Origin: Pseudoalteromonas sp. OOF1S-7
Lineage (GTDB): Bacteria > Pseudomonadota > Gammaproteobacteria > Enterobacterales > Alteromonadaceae
Length of the DNA stretch: 64,000 nucleotides
Assembly: GCF_022347765.1 (NCBI RefSeq)
Contig: NZ_JAKRFZ010000010.1
Span: forward strand, 1 to 64,000
Direction: 5' to 3'
The notes below the pieces were generated by a model. It had not been told where the DNA came from and did no database searches. It worked only from the letters and a program-made list of their open reading frames with translations. Of the stretch, positions 55,442 to 64,000 are shown one piece after another (positions within the stretch are counted from its first letter, which is position 1; every line of letters begins with the position of its first letter). The position numbers and the translations under genes are program-made.

Positions 55442-58400
55442 ATGACGGCTGCACTGTTCCTCGTTGCCATCGCCTATATCGGCTTACTATTCTGGCTCGC
55501 TAACTGGGGGGACAAAACCACACCCGTTGCTACCCGGATCAGCCATCACCCTTTTGTCTACGCCCTGGCACTCGGTATTTATTGTACCTCCTGGACCTAC
55601 TATGGCTCGGTAGGTACAGCTGCCACCAGTAGCTGGCATTACCTGCCCATTTTGCTTGGACCGGCGTTACTCTTTGTGTTTGGTCAGGGATTTTTGCGCA
55701 AGCTAATTCTGGTGAGTAAAAAACAAAACATTACCACCATCGCCGACTTTATCTCAGCGCGTTATGGTAAACGTCAGACCACCGCTGTCATGGTCACTAT
55801 GATAGCCTTGCTGGCCACCATTCCCTATATTGCGCTACAACTGAAGGCGCTGAGTAGCAGCTTTTTACTGTTACAGCAGGGCACACCGATCTCTGGCGGT
55901 ATACTGGCCATGACAGGCACCTTACTGATGGCTCTGTTTGCCATCTTTTTTGGCACCCGTAAGGTTGACGTCACTGAGTATCGCTCCGGCCTCATGCTCG
56001 CCGTCGCGTTCGAATCATTGATCAAATTACTGGCACTGATGGCCGTCGCCGTCATCGCCATCCAAGCACTGTTATCGCAAGACGGCCCCACATCTTTGAC
56101 ATTTACTCACTGGCAGGGGTTTGACTTTACCAATTTCAATTTTATTGGTCAGACATTGATGGCTGCGGCAGCGATTATCTGCCTGCCCCGGCAATTTCAT
56201 GTCACTGTGGTCGACAACCAGGACAGTCGCCATTTGCGCACTGCTCGCTGGGCGTTCCCGCTGTATCTTATCCTGATAGCCGCTATGATCCTGCCCATTG
56301 CCAGTGCCGCCATTCACGCTGATATCGGTCAGAACGTGACGGCAGACAGCTTTGTCTTGGCTCTGCCTATGATGCAGGGCCACCCGTTGATCACCACCTT
56401 TGTATTTATCGGTGGTTTATCGGCTGCGACTGCCATGATAGTTGTCGCAACCCTGACACTCAGTACTATGCTCTCTAACGATGTTGTGTTGCCTCTGCTG
56501 CTCAAGCGCAAGTTTAAGAAAAACCGCCTCACCAGCAACTATAAAACCCGAATCCTGCTGATCCGTCGCTTTATCATTGCTGCGATTCTGGTCCTGGCCT
56601 TTCTCTATCAGCAGTGGTTTGGTCATGGCGAAGCGCTTGCTAACATGGGCCTGGTGGCCTTTTCGCTGGTTACTCAGTTGTTACCTGCCATTGTCGGCGG
56701 ACTATACTGGCGCAAAGGGCATGCTTACGGCGTGTATGCCGGACTACTCGCCGGTTTTTTATGCTGGATGTTATTCCTGATGTTCCCGGTGATAGAAGCG
56801 GGCAGCAGCCTGGACTTTGAAACCCGCCAGACCATCATCACTCGCGGTACCTTGCTGGCGCTGCTGGCCAATATCTGCTGCTATATCAGCTTCTCACTGG
56901 GCGCATATGAGCGCCTTATTGATAAGATCCAGGCGGCCGCATTCGTTAGCCCCTGGGAGCAAGCCAGTGCCGCTAAACGCCTCAACAAGAACGTCAAAGC
57001 AACGGTTTATGATTTTACAGTGCTCCTGCAAACATTTCTGGGGATCCAGCGCAGCCAGCAGTTACTCAGCCACTATGCCATCAATCATGACATTGAAGAC
57101 AGCAACGCCTATCCAAGTGCCGACTTTATTGCCTTTTGTGAGCGAGCCCTCACCGGCGTGCTCGGCGCTTCCTCCGCCCGGGCACTGATCCACGCCGTTT
57201 CCTCGGGCAAACAACTCGCCTTTGAAGAAGTCGTGAACTTTTTTGATGAAACCACCCAGGCTCTGCAATTTAACCAGAACCTGCTGTTCACCTCCCTGGA
57301 AAACCTCAGTCATGGTATTTCTGTGGTAGATAAAGATCTTAAGCTGGTTGCCTGGAATCGCCGTTACCACGAAATGTTTGAGTACCCGGATGGTTTTTTA
57401 CAGGTGGGTCAGAGCATTGAGGAAGTGATCCGTTTTAACGTAGAGCGCGGAGAATGTGGCCCCGGAGAACTGGAAAAGTTAATAGACAAACGTGTACAGC
57501 ATTTGAAAAATGGCACACCACACCACTTTATTCGTCACCGCAGCAATGGCCAGGTGTTCGAAATGACGGGGAACCCACTGCCAGAAGGCGGCTTTGTGAC
57601 CAGTTTTTCAGACATTACCAGCCACATAGACACACAAAATGCGCTGGAGGAGGTCAATATGGATCTCGAAAACCGCATCGAGGCACGTACTCAGGAGATC
57701 CGCCTGATCAACCAGGATCTGAAAGCACAAATAGCCAGCCGGGAAGAAACCGAGCAAGCCCTGGTTGCCGCAAAAAAAGAGGCGGAACGTGCCAACGACA
57801 GTAAAACCCGCTTTCTGGCGCTGGCCAGCCACGATATTTTGCAGCCGCTCAATGCCGCACGCCTGTACCTGGCCGCGATCAATGAAGACAAGTTGCAAGA
57901 CAGCGACCGCAGTAACCTGGAGAAACTTGGTGCCAGTCTGGACTCGACCGTTCATCTGATGTCGGCACTGCTGGACATCGCCAAGCTGGAACAGGGCGCG
58001 ATGAAACCGTCGCCACGCCACTTTGATATTGACGACATCATGTCGCCGCTGGCCAGTGAATATGCCATTTTGTGTCAGGAAAAGGGCCTGGCACTGCATG
58101 TACGTACCCGCCATCAGGTGATCCACAGTGACATTACCTATCTGCGCCGTATCGTGCAGAATCTGGTTTCCAATGCGGTAAAATACACCGAGCAAGGTCG
58201 GGTGCTGTTGGCCTGTCGCCGCCGCAGCCATAGCGTGCGTATTGAGGTCTGGGACACCGGCCCTGGCATTTCGGAGCATGAACAGCAAAAGATATTTAAC
58301 GACTTTTATCGCATCCAGAGCGGTGATAATAAAGGCGTTGGACTCGGTCTCGGCGTTGTAAAGCGACTCTGTGAGCTGCTCAGTATGCCACTGGAAATGC

Positions 58401-58870
58401 ACTCAATCCCAGGTAAGGGCAGTCGCTTTTGTGTCGAGGTCCCACTTGGCGATCTGCAGCAGATTCAGCAAAAAACCACACACTCAGAGCAAAAGCCCAG
58501 CGCTAAAGCCAATCTGAATCTGGTTGTGGTTGACGACGATCCTAAGAATCTGGCTGCCATGGCAAGCCTGCTCGATAAGTGGCAATTTAGCTATCGGATG
58601 TTTGAAAGGGCAGACAAAGCCCGACAACATGCCATTGACAATCCGGCCCCTGATTTTATTCTGATGGACTATCAACTCGATAATGATGAAAACGGGGTAA
58701 ACCTGATCACAGAGTTAAGGCAATACTGGAACGCCCAGATCCCGGCGGTGCTGATCACAGCGGTACGCGACGAGCCTTTAAAATTGCAGGCAAAACAGGC
58801 CCAGATCCACTATCTGAGTAAACCGTTAAAGCCCGCCAAGCTTAAAGCGCTGCTTAACCACAGCACCTGA
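55442..58870 (+). CDS. CrbS-like symporter-histidine kinase hybrid
   Basis: A 1142-residue protein: a full SSS-family membrane domain (1 to about 500), a linker, PAS (about 615-730), coiled coil (about 730-780), HisKA with His797 (LASHDILQPLNA), HATPase with DTGPGI and GVGLGLGV, and a C-terminal receiver with Asp1076 (LMDYQLDNDENG). This layout is that of CrbS/MxtR, which with CrbR controls acetate use (acs) in Vibrio and Pseudomonas. It faces the ActP-like symporter operon. No CrbR-type regulator or acs is in the window. The integrated transporter probably senses its own substrate. Confidence 0.88.
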   Translation: MTAALFLVAIAYIGLLFWLANWGDKTTPVATRISHHPFVYALALGIYCTSWTYYGSVGTAATSSWHYLPILLGPALLFVFGQGFLRKLILVSKKQNITTIADFISARYGKRQTTAVMVTMIALLATIPYIALQLKALSSSFLLLQQGTPISGGILAMTGTLLMALFAIFFGTRKVDVTEYRSGLMLAVAFESLIKLLALMAVAVIAIQALLSQDGPTSLTFTHWQGFDFTNFNFIGQTLMAAAAIICLPRQFHVTVVDNQDSRHLRTARWAFPLYLILIAAMILPIASAAIHADIGQNVTADSFVLALPMMQGHPLITTFVFIGGLSAATAMIVVATLTLSTMLSNDVVLPLLLKRKFKKNRLTSNYKTRILLIRRFIIAAILVLAFLYQQWFGHGEALANMGLVAFSLVTQLLPAIVGGLYWRKGHAYGVYAGLLAGFLCWMLFLMFPVIEAGSSLDFETRQTIITRGTLLALLANICCYISFSLGAYERLIDKIQAAAFVSPWEQASAAKRLNKNVKATVYDFTVLLQTFLGIQRSQQLLSHYAINHDIEDSNAYPSADFIAFCERALTGVLGASSARALIHAVSSGKQLAFEEVVNFFDETTQALQFNQNLLFTSLENLSHGISVVDKDLKLVAWNRRYHEMFEYPDGFLQVGQSIEEVIRFNVERGECGPGELEKLIDKRVQHLKNGTPHHFIRHRSNGQVFEMTGNPLPEGGFVTSFSDITSHIDTQNALEEVNMDLENRIEARTQEIRLINQDLKAQIASREETEQALVAAKKEAERANDSKTRFLALASHDILQPLNAARLYLAAINEDKLQDSDRSNLEKLGASLDSTVHLMSALLDIAKLEQGAMKPSPRHFDIDDIMSPLASEYAILCQEKGLALHVRTRHQVIHSDITYLRRIVQNLVSNAVKYTEQGRVLLACRRRSHSVRIEVWDTGPGISEHEQQKIFNDFYRIQSGDNKGVGLGLGVVKRLCELLSMPLEMHSIPGKGSRFCVEVPLGDLQQIQQKTTHSEQKPSAKANLNLVVVDDDPKNLAAMASLLDKWQFSYRMFERADKARQHAIDNPAPDFILMDYQLDNDENGVNLITELRQYWNAQIPAVLITAVRDEPLKLQAKQAQIHYLSKPLKPAKLKALLNHST

Positions 58871-58916
58871 ACGCTTCACAGTATGACAGCACTGCCCGCT
58901 GCATCTGCGGGATTCA

Positions 58917-59963
58917 CTAATAGGCAAGCTGGATCTGATCGCGACCATTGGCCTTCGCGCGATAAACCGCCTGATCGGCCATCTTCAGGGCATGACTGAA
59001 CGGCATGCTGGTGTTAACTTCGGTTACCCCGAAACTGGCGGTCACAGAGATCAAGCCACTCTCCTGTCGAACTTCCATCTCCCGCGTGGCAGAACATAAC
59101 CGGTTTGCCACCATATGTGCATCGCTGACCGAGGTTTCCGGCAGTAAGACCACAAACTCTTCTCCGCCCAGGCGACAAAAACAGTCTTCAACACGCACCA
59201 CATCCAGACAACATTGAGCAAACTTCTGTAGTACTTTATCGCCGGCATCATGACCAAAATCGTCATTGATCCGCTTAAAGCGATCCAGATCCACCATGAT
59301 GAGGCTCATAGGCCGTTCCGTACGCTGATGACGGCTCATTTCACGCTTCGCGTGCTCCATCAGAAAGCGGCGGTTATTCAAGCCTGTCAGCATATCCTGA
59401 AATGCCATTTTGGTAAGCTTTTGCTGCATCTGGTACAACTCATGCACCAACAAGCGTCGACTGCAGCAATCGGCCACCATTTCTGTTATGGACACTTCCC
59501 ATTCCTGCCACTGGCGCACAGCAGCACGCCCTTCACAGCACACCACCCCCAATGCGATACCATTTTTAAAAATAGCGGTATCCAGCATAGCTGCGATGTT
59601 ATTAGGCTTGAGGTAGATATCGGTAAATTCGCTGGTACGAGGATCTGAACAGGCATTGTCTGCCGCAATAGACTGGCCACTGATAATCGTAGAAAAATAC
59701 ACGGGAAAGTCATCAATACTCAGCACTGGCAGCTGTTTTGGTACATCCTGCCAGTCGGTATTGGCATAGTTGAGCAGTTTGCCAGGCTGGTGCATGTCGT
59801 CAAACAGCCACACCGATACACGATCAACCTGAAGCAAAGACTTTGCCTCAAAAATAATATCGTGCAAAAAGTGCTGATGTTCGCCGGAAACATCGACTTC
59901 TTGCGAACTGATCCGCCGTAATTTTTGCGTGCTCTGAGTTAATCGATTCAAAGGTACTACCAA
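58917..59963 (-). CDS. GAF-GGDEF diguanylate cyclase
   Basis: A 348-residue protein: GAF domain (about 25-165, VDRVSVWLFDD...) and GGDEF domain (about 190-348) with active-site GGEEF and, five residues before it, the inhibitory RVED (RxxD) site, so it should make c-di-GMP and be product-inhibited. The start is unclear. No ATG occurs between the upstream in-frame stop and residue 57; TTG at 59963 is the first conventional candidate but has no ribosome site, and an ATT lies eight codons upstream. It is convergent with the crbS-like gene. Confidence 0.85.
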   Translation of the reverse strand: MVVPLNRLTQSTQKLRRISSQEVDVSGEHQHFLHDIIFEAKSLLQVDRVSVWLFDDMHQPGKLLNYANTDWQDVPKQLPVLSIDDFPVYFSTIISGQSIAADNACSDPRTSEFTDIYLKPNNIAAMLDTAIFKNGIALGVVCCEGRAAVRQWQEWEVSITEMVADCCSRRLLVHELYQMQQKLTKMAFQDMLTGLNNRRFLMEHAKREMSRHQRTERPMSLIMVDLDRFKRINDDFGHDAGDKVLQKFAQCCLDVVRVEDCFCRLGGEEFVVLLPETSVSDAHMVANRLCSATREMEVRQESGLISVTASFGVTEVNTSMPFSHALKMADQAVYRAKANGRDQIQLAY

Positions 59964-60102
59964 GTCGCAAAGCTGATGAATTAGGGCATCGACTTAGCCG
60001 ATGCCATGCCGTTGTATTAATCTAATAATATCTCGCCTGCGACAAAATGCACTGTTTTCTTTGCACCGGGAAGCGGTCATGTCCAATGCAGTAATAGTCA
60101 CA

Positions 60103-61731
60103 TTAGGCCATGTATTTTGCCAGATACTTTTTAAACACCGGATCGCTTTGTGCTAAGCCTTTTTGCTCAGTCAGGATCTCTTTTAACATCTGCTTTGACG
60201 TTAGCGGATTGGCCAATACAACTCTGAATACCACCGTTGGCTGGTGTTGATACTGAGCGGGGGTTAAGCGTGTCCGTGACACAAAAGAGCGTCCCGATTC
60301 GCGCTGACGTTTTTGCATACTGGCAGTAAAGCGGTTGAGTGCGGCATAGATGTCAATGCGTTCCTGCGCATCTGCGCGCTCAATTGCCTGACGGATCTGC
60401 TTTGGTATATAGCGATAGGTTAACAAGCACAGTTCCGGCTCCGAAACCAGTTCAAAATCCTCTTCTGCTTGAATAAGCTCGGCAAAATACTGGGCTTTTT
60501 CTATACCTTTGTCGATCAGCATTTCGTACCCTTTACGGCCAATCACCCGCAAACACGCATGCACTAACATAGCCATACCCGGACGACTCCCCTCAAGTGT
60601 ATGGCTACCCAGGTCTTTAGAGCCTTTACGCAGAATATACTCTGCGTGATGTTCAATGGCATCCGTTGCGGTGGGATCTTTAAACAGCACAATACCCGCC
60701 CCCATTGGCACGTACATCTGCTTATGTGCATCTATGGTGATTGAATCCGCCAGTTCAATGCCTTTAAGTAAGTGACGGTAATTGGCAGACAGCAAAGTTG
60801 CACCACCCCAGGCTGCATCAACATGGAAATGACAACCCAATTCCTGAGCAAGCGCCGCCATTTCTGGCAAGGGATCAATATTGCCCGTTTCTGTGGTACC
60901 CGCAACACCTACGATCGCCATAACCTTAATGCCAAGCTCACTCAGTTCCTGTGCTTTGGCACGCATCGCCGCCACATTCACTTTGTTGTCATCGTCAGTT
61001 TTTACGGCAATGAAGTTGTTGCGGCCAATCCCCAGTACATCGGCAGCTTTGCCCAACGAGTAATGACCACGCTCGGACACCAGCACGGCCAAACCTTTGA
61101 AGCCATAATGCAGCATCGCAGCCATGATCCCTTCACTGGCAAGCCCTTTAAAATCGCCATCCGGACCGAGTAAGCGGTTACGCGCAATCCACAAAGCCGA
61201 AATGTTGGCAATGGTACCGCCTGAGCAAAATGCGCCGAGTGCGGTCTTTGCGCTGTGCATCCACTTTTCATAAAACTCATCGTTTTCGCCATAGGCAAGA
61301 TGATGCATCATGCCCAGCACCTGTCGCTCCAATGGCGTAAAAGCCTTTGAAGTCTCAATTTTTACCAGGTTCTGGTTCAGTCCGACCATCAGCTTTGACA
61401 ATGGCAGAACAAAATGTGGCAGTGCTGAGGTCATATGCCCGATAAAGCTTGGCGAAGCAGTGTGCACAGAATGTGCCACCAGCTGCTCCATAATATCCTG
61501 AGCATAGTCAGAGACAAACATCGGTTCTTCCGGGATCATTGCCGATTGAAAGTCTTTCTCTATCTCATGCAATGGTTTTTCAATTGCTGCGATATTTTCA
61601 TTCAGAAAGCCCGCCAGATTACTGGAAATTTCCTGCTCTATTACACTTAACGTGGAGCTGGGTGCTTCTGGAACGGTAAAGATACGCATTAAGCTTTCTT
61701 CAGAAGCGACTGCACAACGCTTTGGACCCAT
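60103..61731 (-). CDS. panP: PLP-dependent aspartate 1-decarboxylase PanP
   Basis: A 542-residue fold-type I PLP enzyme of the glutamate decarboxylase group; the PLP Lys is Lys337 in IDAHKQMYVP, with HVDAAWGG and FCSGGTIANISALW. Its N- and C-terminal extensions match the PanP subgroup, which makes beta-alanine from aspartate and replaces PanD in vibrios and relatives. panB and panC in this window lack an adjacent panD, supporting the call. A glutamate or other amino acid decarboxylase is the alternative. A small hairpin (GGTAACT/AGTTACC, 61753-61775) lies in the leader. Confidence 0.88.
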   Translation of the reverse strand: MGPKRCAVASEESLMRIFTVPEAPSSTLSVIEQEISSNLAGFLNENIAAIEKPLHEIEKDFQSAMIPEEPMFVSDYAQDIMEQLVAHSVHTASPSFIGHMTSALPHFVLPLSKLMVGLNQNLVKIETSKAFTPLERQVLGMMHHLAYGENDEFYEKWMHSAKTALGAFCSGGTIANISALWIARNRLLGPDGDFKGLASEGIMAAMLHYGFKGLAVLVSERGHYSLGKAADVLGIGRNNFIAVKTDDDNKVNVAAMRAKAQELSELGIKVMAIVGVAGTTETGNIDPLPEMAALAQELGCHFHVDAAWGGATLLSANYRHLLKGIELADSITIDAHKQMYVPMGAGIVLFKDPTATDAIEHHAEYILRKGSKDLGSHTLEGSRPGMAMLVHACLRVIGRKGYEMLIDKGIEKAQYFAELIQAEEDFELVSEPELCLLTYRYIPKQIRQAIERADAQERIDIYAALNRFTASMQKRQRESGRSFVSRTRLTPAQYQHQPTVVFRVVLANPLTSKQMLKEILTEQKGLAQSDPVFKKYLAKYMA

Positions 61732-62044
61732 TTTAATACCTAATCATGCGTGGGTAACTGATGTGGGGAGTTACCTTGCCAAGTTGATACGAAATGACTA
61801 ACTTTACTGTAAAGCGATGGGAAAGTCTGCAATGCAGTCAAAAAAAATGAACTCTGCTTGATAATTTAATGAACCTCTGATGACATAACGTGGTCAGCCA
61901 AACCCAGCATTTAGTATGGTGAATGTAAGGATTGGGGTTCGAAAACAAGGCAAATTCGTTAAATATTTTGTCAGCCTTGTCAGAAATGGATAGTATTAGG
62001 GACAATCCTCCCCACCAGACTTAAAGACTCAAACGGAAACTGAC
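61732..62044. other. Divergent promoter region between panP and GGDEF-EAL gene
   Basis: A 313-bp gap without a gene. It holds the panP leader hairpin (61753-61775) and, on the plus strand, a clear sigma70-type promoter further right. I see no recognisable operator. Confidence 0.6.
61968..61996 (+). promoter_or_regulatory. Promoter of the degenerate GGDEF-EAL gene
   Basis: TTGTCA (61968-61973), 17-bp spacer, TAGTAT (61991-61996), about 48 bp before the ATG. Confidence 0.6.
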
Positions 62045-63943
62045 ATGAATAAACGGAATTTTGCGCTCAGAGCGTTATCACTGACCTGGATAGTCATCGG
62101 CTTTGTGGTGTTTATTGCGTCTTTATCAGCTTATGTACTCTATACTTACCATCAGACCCGCACCACTATAGTCAAGAGCATAGATCAAAAGCTACTCATG
62201 GCCGCACGCAGTACTCAGCTGATTTTAGGTGATGATTATCATGACAGACTCAACGAAATAGATAACGAAGAGTATCGCCATAAAAGCATGCAACTGTCCG
62301 AGCTGGCGCGACATCTGGGCGTTGAATACGTTTATGCCATGGTTTACGATGCCCCCTATGTACGCTTTAGCGCCTCCAGCTATACTCAAAGCGATGTGTT
62401 ACAGGATAAAGTAACCCGTTTACTGGACCTGTATTCTGAAGCCACTGCGGTCAACAAAAGTGCATTTCGCTCAACACAACCCTTGTTTGAAGTCTCTGAA
62501 GACAAGTGGGGCCACTTTAAAACCATTTTTATCCCCCATGTAACACGTGACGGACGGGTCTATCTGACTGGCGCAGACATCAAAACATCACACATTCAAA
62601 CCGAGCTGGCCAAGAGCGTTAAAGAGGCGCTGTTCACCGCTTGCTTCTTCTTTGCCATTGCCTTATTGGTGGCAGGGATGTACTTACTGATATTGAGGAA
62701 AACCCTGACAACGGATGCGCGTACCGGTTTTCCTAATCGCCTGGCATTGGAACAGGATCTGGCGAAAAACCCCAACCAGCATCTTAGTCTGGCAATTGTT
62801 GCTATTAATGAGCTGGAAGAGATTGTCAGCTTTTATGGCACTGACGTCGGCGATGAGATAATCCGCCGCGTCATGAACCACTTCAGTGAGTTTACTGTGC
62901 CATTTAAGGTGTATCGCCTCGCCACTGCCAAGCTGGTGCTACTGAGCGACGCCAATAAGGGAGAGCATTACCTGAGCAGCCTGATCAATGAGTTCCCTAC
63001 CACGACCCCTATCTTACAGCATCCGCATTTATACATTCAGATCACTGCGGGCATCGCCAACGGCAATAAGCGCCTGCTACTGGAAAATGCGTTTATTGCC
63101 TGCCGCCAGGCGCAGCAAAAACAACAGCGGGTGTGTCTGTACGGACAAGATCCAACACAGATCAAAACCATTCAGGAATCCCACATTGCCATCGCTAAAA
63201 CAGTGCAAAGCGCTTTTGAACAGCACCGAATTCTGCCTTATTTTACGCCGCGAATGGGTACTGAGAGCCAAGCCATCGAACAATATCATTGCACCCCGAG
63301 AGTACTCACGGAGCAGGGCCTGATCTTACGTCCTGAATCTTTCTCAGAGGTGATCCGCCACTCCAGGCTGAGCTCTCAACTGACCAAAGTCATGCTTGAG
63401 CTGTGCACCGCACATTTTCGAAAATCACATCATGCCTGGAGCATGCAATTGAGCTGGCAGGATCTGGCCGATCCGCAAATAATGGAGTTTATTTTTGCGC
63501 AGCTCAGACGTTACCCACAACCTGCCAAAATTACCTTTGAACTGGAAGAGCAAGAAGTGATTGAGCATTTTGCCGACATGCGGGTCTATATCAATGTGCT
63601 TAAAAGCAAAGGCGTGAATATCATGGTGGCGTCGAGCAACAGTGGTTTGCTGACCATCAGCCGGGTTCTTAAGCTTACCATAGACAGCGTCAAGCTTACC
63701 TCCAGCGTCATTGAGCAGCTAAGTGAAGAGACTGAACTGCATGAGTACATTGAACACATTGCCAGGCTCTGCCATGAGCGCCAAATCACTTTGCTGGTAG
63801 ACGGTGTACACAGTAAATATCAACTGGAGCAATTGTTAAGCTGTAATGTTAAGTTGGTTGAAGGGAGCCTGATTGGCACGCCCGGACCACATATCAACAT
63901 CAACCCGGGCAACATAGGAAAAGATTTTCAGGCCAGCGCCTGA
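62045..63943 (+). CDS. Membrane protein with degenerate GGDEF and EAL domains
   Basis: A 632-residue protein: membrane segment (about 12-34), periplasmic sensor (about 35-198), second segment (about 199-218), then GGDEF-like (about 222-370) and EAL-like (about 385-620) domains. Both active sites are lost: the GGDEF position reads RLATAKLV, EAL reads YHCTPRVL, and the DDFG-type loop is replaced by ASSNSG. It therefore probably works as a c-di-GMP receptor or protein-binding scaffold. CsrD/MshH proteins are also degenerate GGDEF-EAL, but the N-terminal half differs from E. coli CsrD, so I leave it unnamed. The next gene lies beyond the window. Confidence 0.8.
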   Translation: MNKRNFALRALSLTWIVIGFVVFIASLSAYVLYTYHQTRTTIVKSIDQKLLMAARSTQLILGDDYHDRLNEIDNEEYRHKSMQLSELARHLGVEYVYAMVYDAPYVRFSASSYTQSDVLQDKVTRLLDLYSEATAVNKSAFRSTQPLFEVSEDKWGHFKTIFIPHVTRDGRVYLTGADIKTSHIQTELAKSVKEALFTACFFFAIALLVAGMYLLILRKTLTTDARTGFPNRLALEQDLAKNPNQHLSLAIVAINELEEIVSFYGTDVGDEIIRRVMNHFSEFTVPFKVYRLATAKLVLLSDANKGEHYLSSLINEFPTTTPILQHPHLYIQITAGIANGNKRLLLENAFIACRQAQQKQQRVCLYGQDPTQIKTIQESHIAIAKTVQSAFEQHRILPYFTPRMGTESQAIEQYHCTPRVLTEQGLILRPESFSEVIRHSRLSSQLTKVMLELCTAHFRKSHHAWSMQLSWQDLADPQIMEFIFAQLRRYPQPAKITFELEEQEVIEHFADMRVYINVLKSKGVNIMVASSNSGLLTISRVLKLTIDSVKLTSSVIEQLSEETELHEYIEHIARLCHERQITLLVDGVHSKYQLEQLLSCNVKLVEGSLIGTPGPHININPGNIGKDFQASA

Positions 63944-64000
63944 ACACCGCGCTGTATCGTCTGTGAGCGCACCAGTGATACTGCGCCTATAACTGAGCGA

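Noticed and set aside
57608..58402. 264-residue minus-strand frame inside the crbS-like gene
   Set aside because: Antisense shadow of the PAS and kinase domains; no known family and no start signals.
62045..63943. Naming the degenerate GGDEF-EAL protein CsrD or MshH
   Set aside because: The degenerate domains fit, but the N-terminal sensor differs from E. coli CsrD and no msh or mre gene is visible.
1..64000. CRISPR arrays, prophage, integrative elements or defence islands
   Set aside because: No regularly spaced direct repeats, integrase, transposase, phage structural or defence genes were found. The only mobile-like DNA is the two short repeats.

Overview
The window is a stretch of core chromosome from a gammaproteobacterium, most likely Alteromonadales close to Pseudoalteromonas. 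This is inferred from protein similarity to E. coli/Vibrio/Shewanella counterparts and from gene order: hdfR|maoP, rarD|recQ, holD-rimI, xseA|guaB-guaA, yibN-grxC-secB-gpsA, gpmI-envC-yibQ, sfsA-dksA-gluQ-pcnB-folK-panB-panC, phoB-phoR and epd-pgk-fba. I see no prophage, insertion sequence, integron or CRISPR array. Coding density is high and nearly all large genes belong to known families.

Layout. 1-373: tandem promoters of an rRNA operon reading leftward out of the window, then the terminator of a porin. 0.4-10 kb: porin, hdfR, maoP, rarD, recQ with a small partner gene, an Omp85-like outer-membrane protein, a small MscS channel and a TPR lipoprotein. 10-21.6 kb: a GFA-like zinc protein, efpL (yeiP), a large hybrid histidine kinase, holD-rimI, tRNA-Trp, guaBA, xseA and cysE. 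21.7-33.7 kb: an M16 metallopeptidase lipoprotein, a MetF-like gene with predicted MetR and MetJ sites, gpsA-secB-grxC-yibN, then gpmI-envC-ctpA-yibQ and a CBS protein. 33.8-41.7 kb: pepB, sfsA, dksA-gluQ, pcnB-folK, panB-panC and a cysteine-rich lipoprotein. 41.9-46.4 kb: phoB-phoR-pstS with PhoB boxes, and a second porin. 46.4-50.4 kb: a GATC-dense intergenic region and epd-pgk-fba. 50.5-58.9 kb: an acetate-type module (DUF4212 subunit, sodium:solute symporter, cNMP/CBS/nucleotidyltransferase protein, DnaQ-like exonuclease) facing a CrbS-like symporter-histidine kinase. 58.9-64 kb: a GAF-GGDEF cyclase, panP, and a degenerate GGDEF-EAL membrane protein.

How genes connect. Pantothenate synthesis is split: panB-panC lack panD, and the PLP-dependent aspartate decarboxylase panP lies about 19 kb away. 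Phosphate control looks self-contained: PhoB boxes precede phoB and pstS, and those of pstS sit partly inside the 3' end of phoR. The MetF-like gene carries two perfect MetR consensus sites and a MetJ operator, tying it to the methionine regulon. pcnB has no usable ATG but keeps an AUU codon where E. coli pcnB starts. Two intergenic repeats (8516-8657 and 41681-41841) belong to one MITE-like family. I did not find a clearly new multi-gene system. The items most worth testing are the regulatory sites, the repeat family, the GATC cluster and the acetate-sensing/uptake locus.
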